A stretch of 55,782 nucleotides of DNA from Actinomycetota bacterium (lineage in GTDB: Bacteria > Actinomycetota > Actinomycetes > S36-B12), in NCBI GenBank assembly GCA_947449945.1, contig CANFTO010000003.1:1-55782 (forward strand), given 5' to 3'. This document shows positions 44,872 through 54,753 of the stretch, piece by piece. The notes beneath the pieces are model-generated. The model was given only the letters and a program-made list of their open reading frames with translations. It was not told the DNA's origin and did not search any database. The translations under genes and the position numbers were made by a program. Each line of letters begins with the position of its first letter. The first letter of the stretch is position 1.

Positions 44872-46674
44872 TCAGGTGAGGGATTCGGCTACAACTAGCC
44901 ATTCGGCATCGAGATCGTCACGCTTTCGACCGATTTCCTGCAATCTCCGATTCATTTCAGCCAAGCGTTCATGGTCAGTTGAAGCTTCAGCCATCTTGCC
45001 GTGAATTGTGGCCTCTTCTTCTTCTAATTTCGCCAGCGTGCGTTCAATGCGAGCCAGATCCTTTTCAATGATGCGTCGTTCACCCGCACTCAAGCCAGGC
45101 GCTTGCTCCTTCGCGGTGGTCGCATCTGGCGTCGAAGTCCGCGACGACGCAACAGTGTGGCCACGCATAGAGCGACGACGCTCAATGAATTCATCAATTC
45201 CGCCGGTCAAGTGAGTGACAGTGCCGTCGCCGAATAGCGCGTAATTGTCATCGCACACTCGTTCAAGGAAATACCTGTCGTGGGAAATCACTATCAAAGT
45301 GCCAGCGAAGCTATCGAGTAGATCTTCAAGCGCCGTGAGTGTCTCAACGTCGAAATCGTTCGTTGGTTCGTCGAGTACCAACACGTTAGGTCCACCCATG
45401 AGCAAGCGAGTCAATTGCAGGCGTCGACGTTCACCACCTGAAAGATCTCCAACCGGCGTCCACTGCCCATCAGCGTTAAAGCCAAGGCGTTCGCACAGTT
45501 GTGATGCAGATAGTTCGCGGCCTTTGCCTAACTCAACTCGTGATGCAACTTTTTCAACTGCCTCAAGTACGCGCCACTTTGGGTCGAGTTCTTCCAGATG
45601 CTGCGAAAGATACGCAGGTTTAACCGTGACACCAGTAATGAGTTTTCCTTCTGCCGGTGGAAGTTCGCCGAGCAGCATGCGAATAAGTGAGGTTTTACCC
45701 GCACCATTCGCACCGAGCAGGCCAATGCGATCACCGGGGCCGAAATTAAGGTTGACACGATCCAAGAGGCGACGCCCAGCAATATCCATTGATGCGTCTT
45801 GCAGTTCGAATACTGATTTACCTAGACGAGCCCCAGCAAAAGCAAGCAGTTCCGTGGTGTTGCGTGGAGGTGGCTCATTTTCAATGAGTTCATTTGCAGC
45901 ATCGATACGAAATTTTGGCTTCGAGGTACGCGCAGGTGCACCGCGACGCAACCAAGCGAGCTCTTTGCGCAATAGGTTCTGTCGTCGAGCTTCAGATGAG
46001 GATGCTTGACGATCGCGTTCAGCTTTCGCGAGCACGTAGGCGGAATAGCCGCCGTCATATTCCTCAACTTGGCCGAGCACAACTTCCCATGTGCGATCAC
46101 ACAGTGCATCCAAGAACCAGCGATCGTGCGTGACGACCACGATTGCTAATTTCGGGCGAGACTTCAGATGATCAACGAGCCACGAAATGACATCGACATC
46201 GAGATGGTTCGTTGGTTCGTCAAGCAACAACAGGTCACAGTCATTAATAAGAGCTTTGGCCAACTGCACGCGTCGACGTTCCCCACCCGACATTGAAGCA
46301 ACGCGAGCATTCAGGAGTTCTTCGTTGAACCCTCCGAGCAAACCTGTGAGTACATCGCGCACTCGAGCGTCGCCAGCCCATTCATGAATTGGCCTCCCGG
46401 GCACGACCACACTTGCCACAGTTGCATCGGCATCGGGGCTATCAATCTGCGACACCATTTCCACGTGAACATCGGATCCGACGGTCACTCGCCCTGAATC
46501 CACCGTCTCAATTCCGGTGAAAACTTTCAGCAGGGTGCTCTTGCCGGCACCGTTTCGACCCACCACTGCGATCCGTTCGCCAGCGCTCACACCTAGGGAG
46601 ACTCGCTCAAGGAGCGGGCGCTTACCGAAAGACTTTGAGACAGCTTCAATATTGACGAGATTTTTGGGGGCCAC
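44872..46674 (-). CDS. ABC-F family ATPase (Uup/EttA-like)
   Basis: A 600-aa protein with two ABC domains and no membrane segments. Walker A motifs are GRNGAGKSTLL and GANGAGKTSLI; signatures are MSGGERRRVQL and LSGGERRRLQL; Walker B motifs are LLLLDEPTNHLDVD and VLVLDEPTNDFDVE. The C-terminal coiled coil (EKDLARIERTLAKLEEEEATIHGKMAEA) fits the Uup class. Such proteins act on ribosomes or replication intermediates. The start is a GTG at 46674. Resistance function is not implied. Confidence 0.92.
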   Translation of the reverse strand: MAPKNLVNIEAVSKSFGKRPLLERVSLGVSAGERIAVVGRNGAGKSTLLKVFTGIETVDSGRVTVGSDVHVEMVSQIDSPDADATVASVVVPGRPIHEWAGDARVRDVLTGLLGGFNEELLNARVASMSGGERRRVQLAKALINDCDLLLLDEPTNHLDVDVISWLVDHLKSRPKLAIVVVTHDRWFLDALCDRTWEVVLGQVEEYDGGYSAYVLAKAERDRQASSSEARRQNLLRKELAWLRRGAPARTSKPKFRIDAANELIENEPPPRNTTELLAFAGARLGKSVFELQDASMDIAGRRLLDRVNLNFGPGDRIGLLGANGAGKTSLIRMLLGELPPAEGKLITGVTVKPAYLSQHLEELDPKWRVLEAVEKVASRVELGKGRELSASQLCERLGFNADGQWTPVGDLSGGERRRLQLTRLLMGGPNVLVLDEPTNDFDVETLTALEDLLDSFAGTLIVISHDRYFLERVCDDNYALFGDGTVTHLTGGIDEFIERRRSMRGHTVASSRTSTPDATTAKEQAPGLSAGERRIIEKDLARIERTLAKLEEEEATIHGKMAEASTDHERLAEMNRRLQEIGRKRDDLDAEWLVVAESLT

Positions 46675-46811
46675 GACGCCATCCTCGCAAAGTGCTCAAA
46701 TGTCCGGCACAGCGCACGTTGATCAGTTACTGTCCGCGAATGCGTTGGCCCCTGTCCAGGGGGGATAAAGAGGCCACGACTGCAGAACCTGAGGGCTCAA
46801 CTGTCGTGGCG

Positions 46812-47792
46812 ATGTACGGCAATGGACTTCATGTTCCAGTGTTGCCGGACACGATCGTTCCGATTCTTCAACGATTACGCGCTCATGTCACACCTAATGC
46901 CGAGTCACATTTCCGCGTGGATTGGGCTGGCATTCGCACGCGTATTGGCATGCTGCCGTGGGCTCCACAAGAACTTGCAGGAACAACCACAGATCGCCTT
47001 CCCGTACCAACCGACGGTTACCGCTCTGAAGCTGAGGAATACGTCGGCCTGGCTCTATCACTGGTCAATGACCGCGACTCGTATCGCATTGTTGAAGTGG
47101 GTGCTGGGTGGGCGCCGTGGGTAGTGATGGGCACCGCAATCGCAAAGCGCGAAGGCAAGAGTGTCACTGGTATTGCTGTTGAAGCTGATGAAATGCGTGC
47201 AAGTTGGGCCTTGCAACATGCACAAGACAACTCCATTGAAGTTCGCCACGTAACGGGCACCAGTCAATCAATTCGCGAGCAACTCGGCGAACATCCGACA
47301 GATATGACCGTGGTGCAAGCGGCATGCTGGTTCGAAGAAACCATCTTGCAATTTCCGAAATTGACTGACGATGACATGGGCGGTGCTGTCAGTACTGACG
47401 ACAACGCGCACATGGATTACCGCGGAGCCTTCTTCGATCACGTAGACGTGCCAACGGTCACCCTCGAGACTTTGCTGGCAGGCGATGAACCAACTGACTT
47501 GCTCCATATTGATTTACAAGGTCGCGAACTTGATGTGATCTTGCCGGATTTGGAACTCATCGCTCAAAAGGTTCGTTTCCTTGCTGTTGGCACTCACAAC
47601 AGATACGTCGAAGGCATGCTTCAAGAACATTTGCTCAAGCGTGAATGGGCCCTGCTCATGGAATCCCCGTGCACAGCCGTATTTGACGGGGTCAAGCCCA
47701 GCCTTACTGGCTTCACCACCCAAGATGGCAACCAGCTCTACGCCAACTCACGCTTCCGCGACGCTGACCCGCTTCTCATTCGCCAGCGCTAA
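46812..47792 (+). CDS. FkbM-like SAM-dependent methyltransferase
   Basis: A protein of about 326 aa. The SAM-binding motif is RIVEVGAGWAPWVVMG, followed by VEADEMRASW, and LLHIDLQGRELDVIL is the FkbM signature. These enzymes O-methylate sugars or natural products. The start is uncertain: ATG 46812, GTG 46806, or ATG 46740, with no good Shine-Dalgarno at any. Single gene divergent from the ABC-F gene. Confidence 0.8.
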   Translation: MYGNGLHVPVLPDTIVPILQRLRAHVTPNAESHFRVDWAGIRTRIGMLPWAPQELAGTTTDRLPVPTDGYRSEAEEYVGLALSLVNDRDSYRIVEVGAGWAPWVVMGTAIAKREGKSVTGIAVEADEMRASWALQHAQDNSIEVRHVTGTSQSIREQLGEHPTDMTVVQAACWFEETILQFPKLTDDDMGGAVSTDDNAHMDYRGAFFDHVDVPTVTLETLLAGDEPTDLLHIDLQGRELDVILPDLELIAQKVRFLAVGTHNRYVEGMLQEHLLKREWALLMESPCTAVFDGVKPSLTGFTTQDGNQLYANSRFRDADPLLIRQR

Positions 47793-47903
47793 TCCCTCAC
47801 GAAATCCCCCAGAAACGCCCGTTTACGAAATCTGTCTGTAACACAACTGGGTGAGACTGCGCCGCTGGTCTGGAATGGTCTGACCGTGTTGAAGGAGCCT
47901 TAC

Positions 47904-49573
<1,670 letters not shown>

Positions 49574-49583
49574 CGCTTCGAAT

Positions 49584-49626
49584 ATGAAAGTCCCCCTGAC
49601 CTCAGGTTGGTCAGGGGGACTTTCAT
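49584..49626. terminator. Strong hairpin terminator after glnK
   Basis: TGAAAGTCCCCCTGACC pairs perfectly with GGTCAGGGGGACTTTCA (17 bp, 18 with the outer A-T) around a 7-nt loop. It lies between glnK and the convergent Ala/Pro-rich gene. Confidence 0.9.
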
Positions 49627-49702
49627 CATCTTGTGGAGACTCAGGCGTTTAGTCTCCGCGGAGGAATCACTACTGACGCAGGCACGTCATTAGTTTGGAA
49701 AG

Positions 49703-50263
49703 TCATGGTGTTTGCCTTGGCCTTGGAGTGCCGGCAGTTTGTGCCGGCCGTGGAGCCTTGGTTTCCTTCGCAACAGGAGAAGCCGATGGTGCTGTCGGCC
49801 GTGGAGCCTTGGTTTCTTTCGCAACAGGAGAAGCCGATGGTGCTGTCGGCCGTGGAGCCGAGGTTTCCTTTGTTGGCTTTGGAGCCGGTTTCGGAATCGC
49901 ATCAAGTGCGGCTTGTCGGGCCGCAATTGCCGATGCAACATCAGCCCGACGATTTGCATGAGCCGCAGCTTTCGCGGCAGCTGTTTTTGCAGACGCCATT
50001 GCTTGATCGAATCTTGCTGTTGCAGCATCGACAGCAGCTTTGAATGCATCGTTTACAACTCGTCGCGCTGCTTCCTGCGCATCTCGAGGAGCGACCCGGA
50101 CGTTAGCGACCTGATGAACTGCCCCCGCAGTCACCGGTCGAGCTGCCCCCGCAGCTTGCTGTCCAGGAGGAGTGGGGTGTGAGTCAGCAAACGCCGCTGG
50201 AGCACTGGCCAACAGGATGACTCCCGTTAACGCACCTGCCGCCAGACCTGCGGTCCGCTTCAT
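49703..50263 (-). CDS. Exported Ala/Pro/Lys-rich repeat protein
   Basis: A 186-aa protein. Signal peptide MKRTAGLAAGALTGVILLASAPAAFA is followed by an Ala-rich helical segment (AAVDAATARFDQAMASAKTAAAKAAAHANRRADVASAI) and a C-terminal tandem repeat of KETKAPRPTAPSASPVA (17 aa, about 2.5 copies). Pro/Ala repeats suggest a wall-spanning or unstructured stalk. ATG 50263 follows GGGAGGGTCGGAG. It is divergent from the response regulator and shares its intergenic region. I recognise no family. Confidence 0.75.
   Translation of the reverse strand: MKRTAGLAAGALTGVILLASAPAAFADSHPTPPGQQAAGAARPVTAGAVHQVANVRVAPRDAQEAARRVVNDAFKAAVDAATARFDQAMASAKTAAAKAAAHANRRADVASAIAARQAALDAIPKPAPKPTKETSAPRPTAPSASPVAKETKAPRPTAPSASPVAKETKAPRPAQTAGTPRPRQTP
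49748..49866. repeat. 51-bp tandem repeat in the Pro-rich tail
   Basis: Near-identical 51-bp units begin at about 49748 and 49799, with a partial third from 49850. They encode the KETKAPRPTAPSASPVA repeats. Copy number may vary between strains. Confidence 0.8.
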
Positions 50264-50313
50264 CTCCGACCCTCCCTGATCACTACTGAAGACCTGAAAG
50301 AAGCATCCACCCC

Positions 50314-50335
50314 ATTTCTGTGAAATTCCTGTGAG
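50314..50335. promoter_or_regulatory. 11-bp-phased TGTGA direct repeats upstream of the response regulator
   Basis: ATTTCTGTGAA (50314-50324) and ATTCCTGTGAG (50325-50335) are tandem 11-bp units. TGTGA-N6-TGTGA is a direct repeat, unlike the inverted CRP site. Such helical-phase repeats are typical of OmpR-family binding. The same motif recurs at 53395-53410. Confidence 0.5.
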
Positions 50336-50424
50336 TTCTCTGCCCAAACCCCTAATTTGGCAGTTCGGACTAGTCATGGACGTACCGTCCTTACCTCCAG
50401 ATAGATTTCCCACAGGAGGTAGAC

Positions 50425-51108
50425 ATGAGCCAGCCAACGATTCTGATCGTTGACGATGAGCCAGGAGTGCGTGAGCTCCTGAGCGATGCCCTTGGCATGT
50501 CTGGCTACCTCACCCTCACCGCTCCTGACGGCGTCGAGGCCCTCAATATCCTGCTCAAGCAGCCAGTTGATCTCATGCTCATTGACATCAATATGCCAAA
50601 AATGGACGGGTTCGAACTTTTAGAGCGCCATCGCAAAGACGGGCACCAAACCCCCGCCATCATGCTGAGCGCCCGTGGAGACCGCGCCGACATCACCAAC
50701 GGACTGAAGATTGGCGCGGATGACTATGTGACGAAGCCGTTTGGTCTAGAAGAACTCGTACTGAGAGTGGCGGCGGTGCTGCGTCGCACTATGCCTGCAA
50801 CCCAAGTGGATGCCGTACTTCAGTGTGGACCGATCATCCTTGATCAGGGTCGTCATCTCGTGAAGTACCAAAACGAAATCATCGACCTCACTCAAACAGA
50901 ATTTCGTCTTCTTGAAGAACTCATGTTGCGCGCCGGATTCGTTGTTAGTAAGGAAGCGCTACTTCGCGCAGTTTGGGATATTGACTTTGAAAGTAACACC
51001 AGTGTCGTCGATACCTATATTTCGTATTTACGAAAGAAACTTCACACCGATGAATACGAAGGTATCCGTACGATTCGCGGTGCGGGTTTCCAACTCACGG
51101 CTAAGTAA
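50425..51108 (+). CDS. OmpR-family response regulator
   Basis: A 227-aa regulator. The receiver has Asp10-Asp11 acidic pocket, phospho-acceptor Asp54 (LIDINMPKMDG), and Lys in VTKPFG. The C-terminal winged helix has TQTEFRLLEELMLRAGFVVSKEALLRAVW and SVVDTYISYLRKKL. ACAGGAGGTAGAC precedes the ATG. It overlaps the histidine kinase by 1 nt (TAATG). Two phased TGTGA repeats lie about 90-110 bp upstream. Likely autoregulated. Confidence 0.94.
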   Translation: MSQPTILIVDDEPGVRELLSDALGMSGYLTLTAPDGVEALNILLKQPVDLMLIDINMPKMDGFELLERHRKDGHQTPAIMLSARGDRADITNGLKIGADDYVTKPFGLEELVLRVAAVLRRTMPATQVDAVLQCGPIILDQGRHLVKYQNEIIDLTQTEFRLLEELMLRAGFVVSKEALLRAVWDIDFESNTSVVDTYISYLRKKLHTDEYEGIRTIRGAGFQLTAK

Positions 51109-52343
51109 TGAAACTACAAACCCGTCTCACCATTACGGTGACATTGATCATCGCATTCATTGCTGTGGCAATCGGCGGGTTTGCAATTCTTCGATCTGAA
51201 TCTGTTGAATTAAACCGGCTTGACAGTGTGCTCGTTGATTATTCAACACAGCTTGCTACAACGGAAGATGATCCGTTGATGCTTTCGCAGTTTTTGGTGG
51301 ATGACAGTCCCTTCCCAGTAGCGATGACTTACCTCACCCCAGACGGTGATGTCGTTCAACTTTCCGACAGTGAAAGCGGGTTGCAAGAAGCTCCGACGAA
51401 ACAAGAACTCATTGAGTCAATCGCTCATCCAATATCACTTGATGCCCCAAGTCCCGTGCGCATGAGTGCTGCTCCACTTGGAGATCGCGATTACCTTTTA
51501 GTCTCAACCTCATTGGAACCTGTGATCAGCAATCGCGCTGATCAGATCAAACTCCTGTCACTTTTCACCCTCGGCATGATGCTGCTTGGATTCCTGGTGA
51601 CATTCGTGTTTTTCCGTCGAGATAGTCAGCTCGCCAATCTCGTCACCGCTCTGGAACAACGACAAAAGTACATGCAGGAGTTCTTAGGAGATGCTTCACA
51701 TGAACTTCGCACACCTCTGACAGTTATCAAAGGCTACGTCGAACTTCTTTCGACGAACAATGTCACTGATTCCGCACAATTGGAGCGTTACTACTCGCGC
51801 ATGGGAACTGAGATCGAGCGCATGGAGGGGCTGATTCGTGATTTGTTGCTCATCGCAGAGCTATCAGAAGATAGTTCGCGCGAGCAGGAGGAATTCAACC
51901 TTTCAAGTGCCTTGCAGCATCAAATTACGGATCTTGAACACCTTGAACCCGCACGCCCTATCTCGCAATCAGTAGAAAGCGATGTCTCCATCGTGTGTTC
52001 ACCTGACTTGATGGTGCGTTTACTTTCTAATGTCTTCTCAAATATTCGACGACATACGCCGATCGAAGCTCCCGTGAACATTTCCCTCAAAAAGATACGC
52101 ACTGAAGTAGTACTCATCATTGAAGATGGTGGCCCGGGATTGCCTGCCGACGCCTACTCAGCAGGTATTCAATTCTTCCAACGCTTTGATCAATCTCGTT
52201 CCCGTGAGTCTGGTGGCTCAGGGCTTGGTATGAGCATCATGCGCGGCATTGCGGATTCAGCAGGCGGAACCATCGAGCTTCACCCAAGCACTCTCGGCGG
52301 TCTCGCCGTGCATATGACGTTCCCTATAAACACAAATAAGTAA
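51108..52343 (+). CDS. Sensor histidine kinase
   Basis: A 411-aa membrane kinase. Transmembrane helices are residues 7-29 and 148-169, bounding an extracytoplasmic sensor of about 118 aa. The H-box is FLGDASHELRTPLTVIKGY with His198; N-box LLSNVFSNIRRHT, G1 EDGGPGLP, and G2 GGSGLGMSIM follow. No HAMP is evident, since the H-box begins within about 25 residues of the second helix. It partners with the upstream response regulator and converges with the Tat-exported YHYH gene, 5 bp apart. Confidence 0.92.
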   Translation: MKLQTRLTITVTLIIAFIAVAIGGFAILRSESVELNRLDSVLVDYSTQLATTEDDPLMLSQFLVDDSPFPVAMTYLTPDGDVVQLSDSESGLQEAPTKQELIESIAHPISLDAPSPVRMSAAPLGDRDYLLVSTSLEPVISNRADQIKLLSLFTLGMMLLGFLVTFVFFRRDSQLANLVTALEQRQKYMQEFLGDASHELRTPLTVIKGYVELLSTNNVTDSAQLERYYSRMGTEIERMEGLIRDLLLIAELSEDSSREQEEFNLSSALQHQITDLEHLEPARPISQSVESDVSIVCSPDLMVRLLSNVFSNIRRHTPIEAPVNISLKKIRTEVVLIIEDGGPGLPADAYSAGIQFFQRFDQSRSRESGGSGLGMSIMRGIADSAGGTIELHPSTLGGLAVHMTFPINTNK

Positions 52344-52348
52344 CGACG

Positions 52349-53347
52349 CTAGCGATTTCGTCGGGTGTACACCTCATGTCGAGTTACGCCTTGTGGGTCA
52401 ACATAATCAACGCTCATTTCATTACCTGAGGTGGAATACCGCACGTGATAATTCCCTCCGTTGAGGGTGTAGGTCAGGTCGTATGCGGTTGCACCTGTTT
52501 GAACGAAGTTCGTCACAACTGCACCTCGCAACGGTTCACCGCCATCACGATAAGGATTCGCAGATGGTTGTGGTGACACTTGCCCATCGACTTCAGCTAC
52601 AACTCCCTTGAAACCACCATTGATATATGGATATGTCGATGTTCCGTGATAGTGATACTTCTTCTTTTTGTCGAAGTGACCATTGAACTCATCTAATCCC
52701 ACGACTGCGCTGCCGTCAGGTTCCGTTGATCCGTAGATGGGAAAACCGTCGAGGGCATAAGCAATTGGGGCTGTTCGCCCAACAATGCTTTGCAGGTGCA
52801 GTGGTGCAACGTGATAGTGGTAATCATCGGCTCTACCGCAGTGTCCGCCCCAGTTATCGAGTTCACCTGAAAGGTAGGCATCATCGCCTCGGTTATTGAG
52901 CGCATTGAAAATTGGAACACCATTGACTGCGAGTGCAATTGCACCCCGCAAGAAATGCCCTTTCGCGGACATCGGCGCCTTGCTCAAGACCGGTGTTGCC
53001 GGTATCGACCATGCCTTCGTGCCTAGGTAATCCTGTGCGTTGGGAACCTGTTGCTGCCAGCTTTTAATACCAACCATCATGTTGTGGGCCGGCAGCCCGG
53101 AGCTCTCTACCAAGTAATACTTGCCACTGCGTAAGACTTTGACTGAGCCAGAAAAGGCGTCAAAGCCAGGCAATGTTTTCCCACCCGTACTTGCAGCCTG
53201 AGCTGCAGTTGGGCGCGCAAGCATCGAAAGCAAACCCAGCGATGCAGCAGCACCTGCTCCAAGCAAAAGCGATCGCCGATCAAGCTCTGGAAGATGTGAG
53301 ATCTCATGTCCATGGCCACGTCCGTGTTGGTGATGGTGATGTGGCAT
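52349..53347 (-). CDS. Tat-exported YHYH-domain protein with His-rich N-terminus
   Basis: A 332-aa protein. MPHHHHQHGRGHGHEISH is a His cluster, followed by a twin-arginine signal (DRRSLLLGAGAAASLGLLSMLA) and an AQA cleavage region. The mature domain contains DDYHYHVAPLHLQ, GYALDGFPIYG-like YALDGFPIYG, and KKYHYHGTSTYPYINGGF, the YHYH-domain pattern. ATG 53347 is favoured by GGGAGGA at proper spacing. Tat export suggests folding or metal loading before export. Function is unknown. Confidence 0.85.
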   Translation of the reverse strand: MPHHHHQHGRGHGHEISHLPELDRRSLLLGAGAAASLGLLSMLARPTAAQAASTGGKTLPGFDAFSGSVKVLRSGKYYLVESSGLPAHNMMVGIKSWQQQVPNAQDYLGTKAWSIPATPVLSKAPMSAKGHFLRGAIALAVNGVPIFNALNNRGDDAYLSGELDNWGGHCGRADDYHYHVAPLHLQSIVGRTAPIAYALDGFPIYGSTEPDGSAVVGLDEFNGHFDKKKKYHYHGTSTYPYINGGFKGVVAEVDGQVSPQPSANPYRDGGEPLRGAVVTNFVQTGATAYDLTYTLNGGNYHVRYSTSGNEMSVDYVDPQGVTRHEVYTRRNR

Positions 53348-53394
53348 GAGCATTCCTCCCATTGAAGTCGTGGGGAAAACGTTGCAGTGAACCT

Positions 53395-53410
53395 TGTGAA
53401 GACTATGTGA
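53395..53410. promoter_or_regulatory. 11-bp-phased TGTGA direct repeats in the divergent YHYH promoter region
   Basis: TGTGA at 53395-53399 is repeated at 53406-53410, an 11-bp period like the site upstream of the response regulator. It lies 48-63 bp before the minus-strand YHYH gene and 73-88 bp before the plus-strand operon. Confidence 0.5.
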
Positions 53411-53482
53411 ATTCAGCAAGCGTTTGGTAAGAATGCGTGATTATGGCTAGTCGCAGGTGAATTTCGAACCTAATGTGCACTC

Positions 53483-54178
53483 ATGAAAATAATTCTGGCT
53501 TCGCTCACGGCAATAGTCGTAGCCAGTGGCGCGCTCGACGTGAGTGCGCAAACTTCATCTGCCTCGCCCACTATCAGTCCAACAGCCAAGTCAAAGCAAG
53601 TTGAATTCGTCGCTGACGTTTGGGCTGACAATTGGTTTGCGTTGTACGCAAATGGCAAGCTCGTGGGGCAAGACTCGGTGCCGATCAGTACTGAGCGTTC
53701 ATTTAATGCCGAAACCATCAAGTTCACTGCTGCCTATCCACTTACCATCGGCATCGTTGCAAAAGACTTCACTCAGGATGCGTCAGGTCTGGAATACATC
53801 GGCACTTCACGCCAACAAATTGGCGATGGAGGAATCATTGCGCAGATAAAAGAAGTGAAGTCAGGAAAATTCGTGACCGCTACATCTAAATCATGGAAAT
53901 CACTTGCGACCAACACCGCACCCCTGAATCCAAGTTGCGTGACCTCGTCTAAACCCAACCTTGATTGCCAAAGTTCCAGCATTAACTTGCCAGCAAATTG
54001 GAATCTCTCGGCATTTAACGACGCGCAATGGGTCAATGCAACTCAGTACTCTCCAAGCGAAGTGGGAGTAAAAGAGGGTTACCTAACGATCAGTTGGAAT
54101 CCTGCGGCCGCATTGGTCTGGAGTTCAGATTTGAAACTCGATAACACGGTGTTGCTTCGCACCAAGGTAGCCAAATGA
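53483..54178 (+). CDS. Secreted protein of unknown function, possible beta-sandwich
   Basis: A 231-aa protein with signal peptide MKIILASLTAIVVASGALDVSAQ. The mature part has VADVWADNWFALYANGKLVGQDSVP, which resembles galactose-binding-like sandwiches (D-x-W-x-LYxNG), then SLATNTAPLNPSCVTSSKPNLDC with two cysteines. The start is leaderless: TAATGT (53471-53476), 6 nt, ATG. It is coupled by ATGA to the PEBP gene and opens a three-gene secreted operon. Confidence 0.75.
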   Translation: MKIILASLTAIVVASGALDVSAQTSSASPTISPTAKSKQVEFVADVWADNWFALYANGKLVGQDSVPISTERSFNAETIKFTAAYPLTIGIVAKDFTQDASGLEYIGTSRQQIGDGGIIAQIKEVKSGKFVTATSKSWKSLATNTAPLNPSCVTSSKPNLDCQSSSINLPANWNLSAFNDAQWVNATQYSPSEVGVKEGYLTISWNPAAALVWSSDLKLDNTVLLRTKVAK

Positions 54179-54753
54179 AGCGCGCACTCACAAAGATCTC
54201 TACTACTGGTGTGCTGTGTTTTGCCGTACTGACAACGACTCCGTTAAACAATGCCATTGCCGCGAAAATCTCACCTATGACGTTCACCGTTGCTGTACCC
54301 GGAATCGGATCCAGCAATCTACTTCCGCGTGCAAATACTTGTGACGGAGCATCAGCCTCACCTGCTCTTACGTTCACGGGAGTTCCTAAGAGCGCGAAAA
54401 GTATCACCGTGATCATGCATGGCATTCCTGGTCCAGCCCGTCCGGGAGAAACTGAACCAAGTACGCACGTGTATTGGACTCTTTACAACCTGCCAGTAAC
54501 AACGAAAGTCATCAACCAAGGCTCCACTGGCGGTGGCTTAATCGGTCACAATTTCAAAGACAACAATCTGGCTTACACCCCACCTTGTTCTCAAGGGCCA
54601 GGATTGAAGCAATACACAATCACCGCCTACGCGCTGAAGTCAGCGATCTCGTTAACTCCTTCAGCAGCAACCCGAGACTCCCTGTTGAATGCAATGGCTC
54701 CAATAACTCTCGCAACATCTACTCTTAACCTCAATTACGAAAGGGCCAGTTGA
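54175..54753 (+). CDS. YbhB/YbcL-type PEBP-family protein (Raf-kinase-inhibitor-like), exported
   Basis: A 192-aa phosphatidylethanolamine-binding-protein-like protein. A signal peptide (residues 1-29) precedes ANTCDGASASPALTFTGVPKSAKSITVIMHGIPGPARPGETEPSTHVYWTLYNLP, the ligand-pocket signature with DxxSPxLxW-like and HWxxYNIP-like segments. QGPGLKQYTITAYAL is the C-terminal strand. Bacterial members have no settled activity. It sits between the unknown gene and a YHYH gene, overlapping each by a few bases. Confidence 0.88.
   Translation: MKRALTKISTTGVLCFAVLTTTPLNNAIAAKISPMTFTVAVPGIGSSNLLPRANTCDGASASPALTFTGVPKSAKSITVIMHGIPGPARPGETEPSTHVYWTLYNLPVTTKVINQGSTGGGLIGHNFKDNNLAYTPPCSQGPGLKQYTITAYALKSAISLTPSAATRDSLLNAMAPITLATSTLNLNYERAS

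Noticed and set aside
45245..46009. Long plus-strand open frame (254 codons) antisense to the ABC-F gene
   Set aside because: Ser/Arg-rich shadow composition with no domain; the opposite strand has two complete ABC cassettes.
44872..46674. ABC-F gene as an antibiotic resistance determinant
   Set aside because: The C-terminal coiled coil resembles housekeeping Uup-type proteins rather than the known resistance subclasses.
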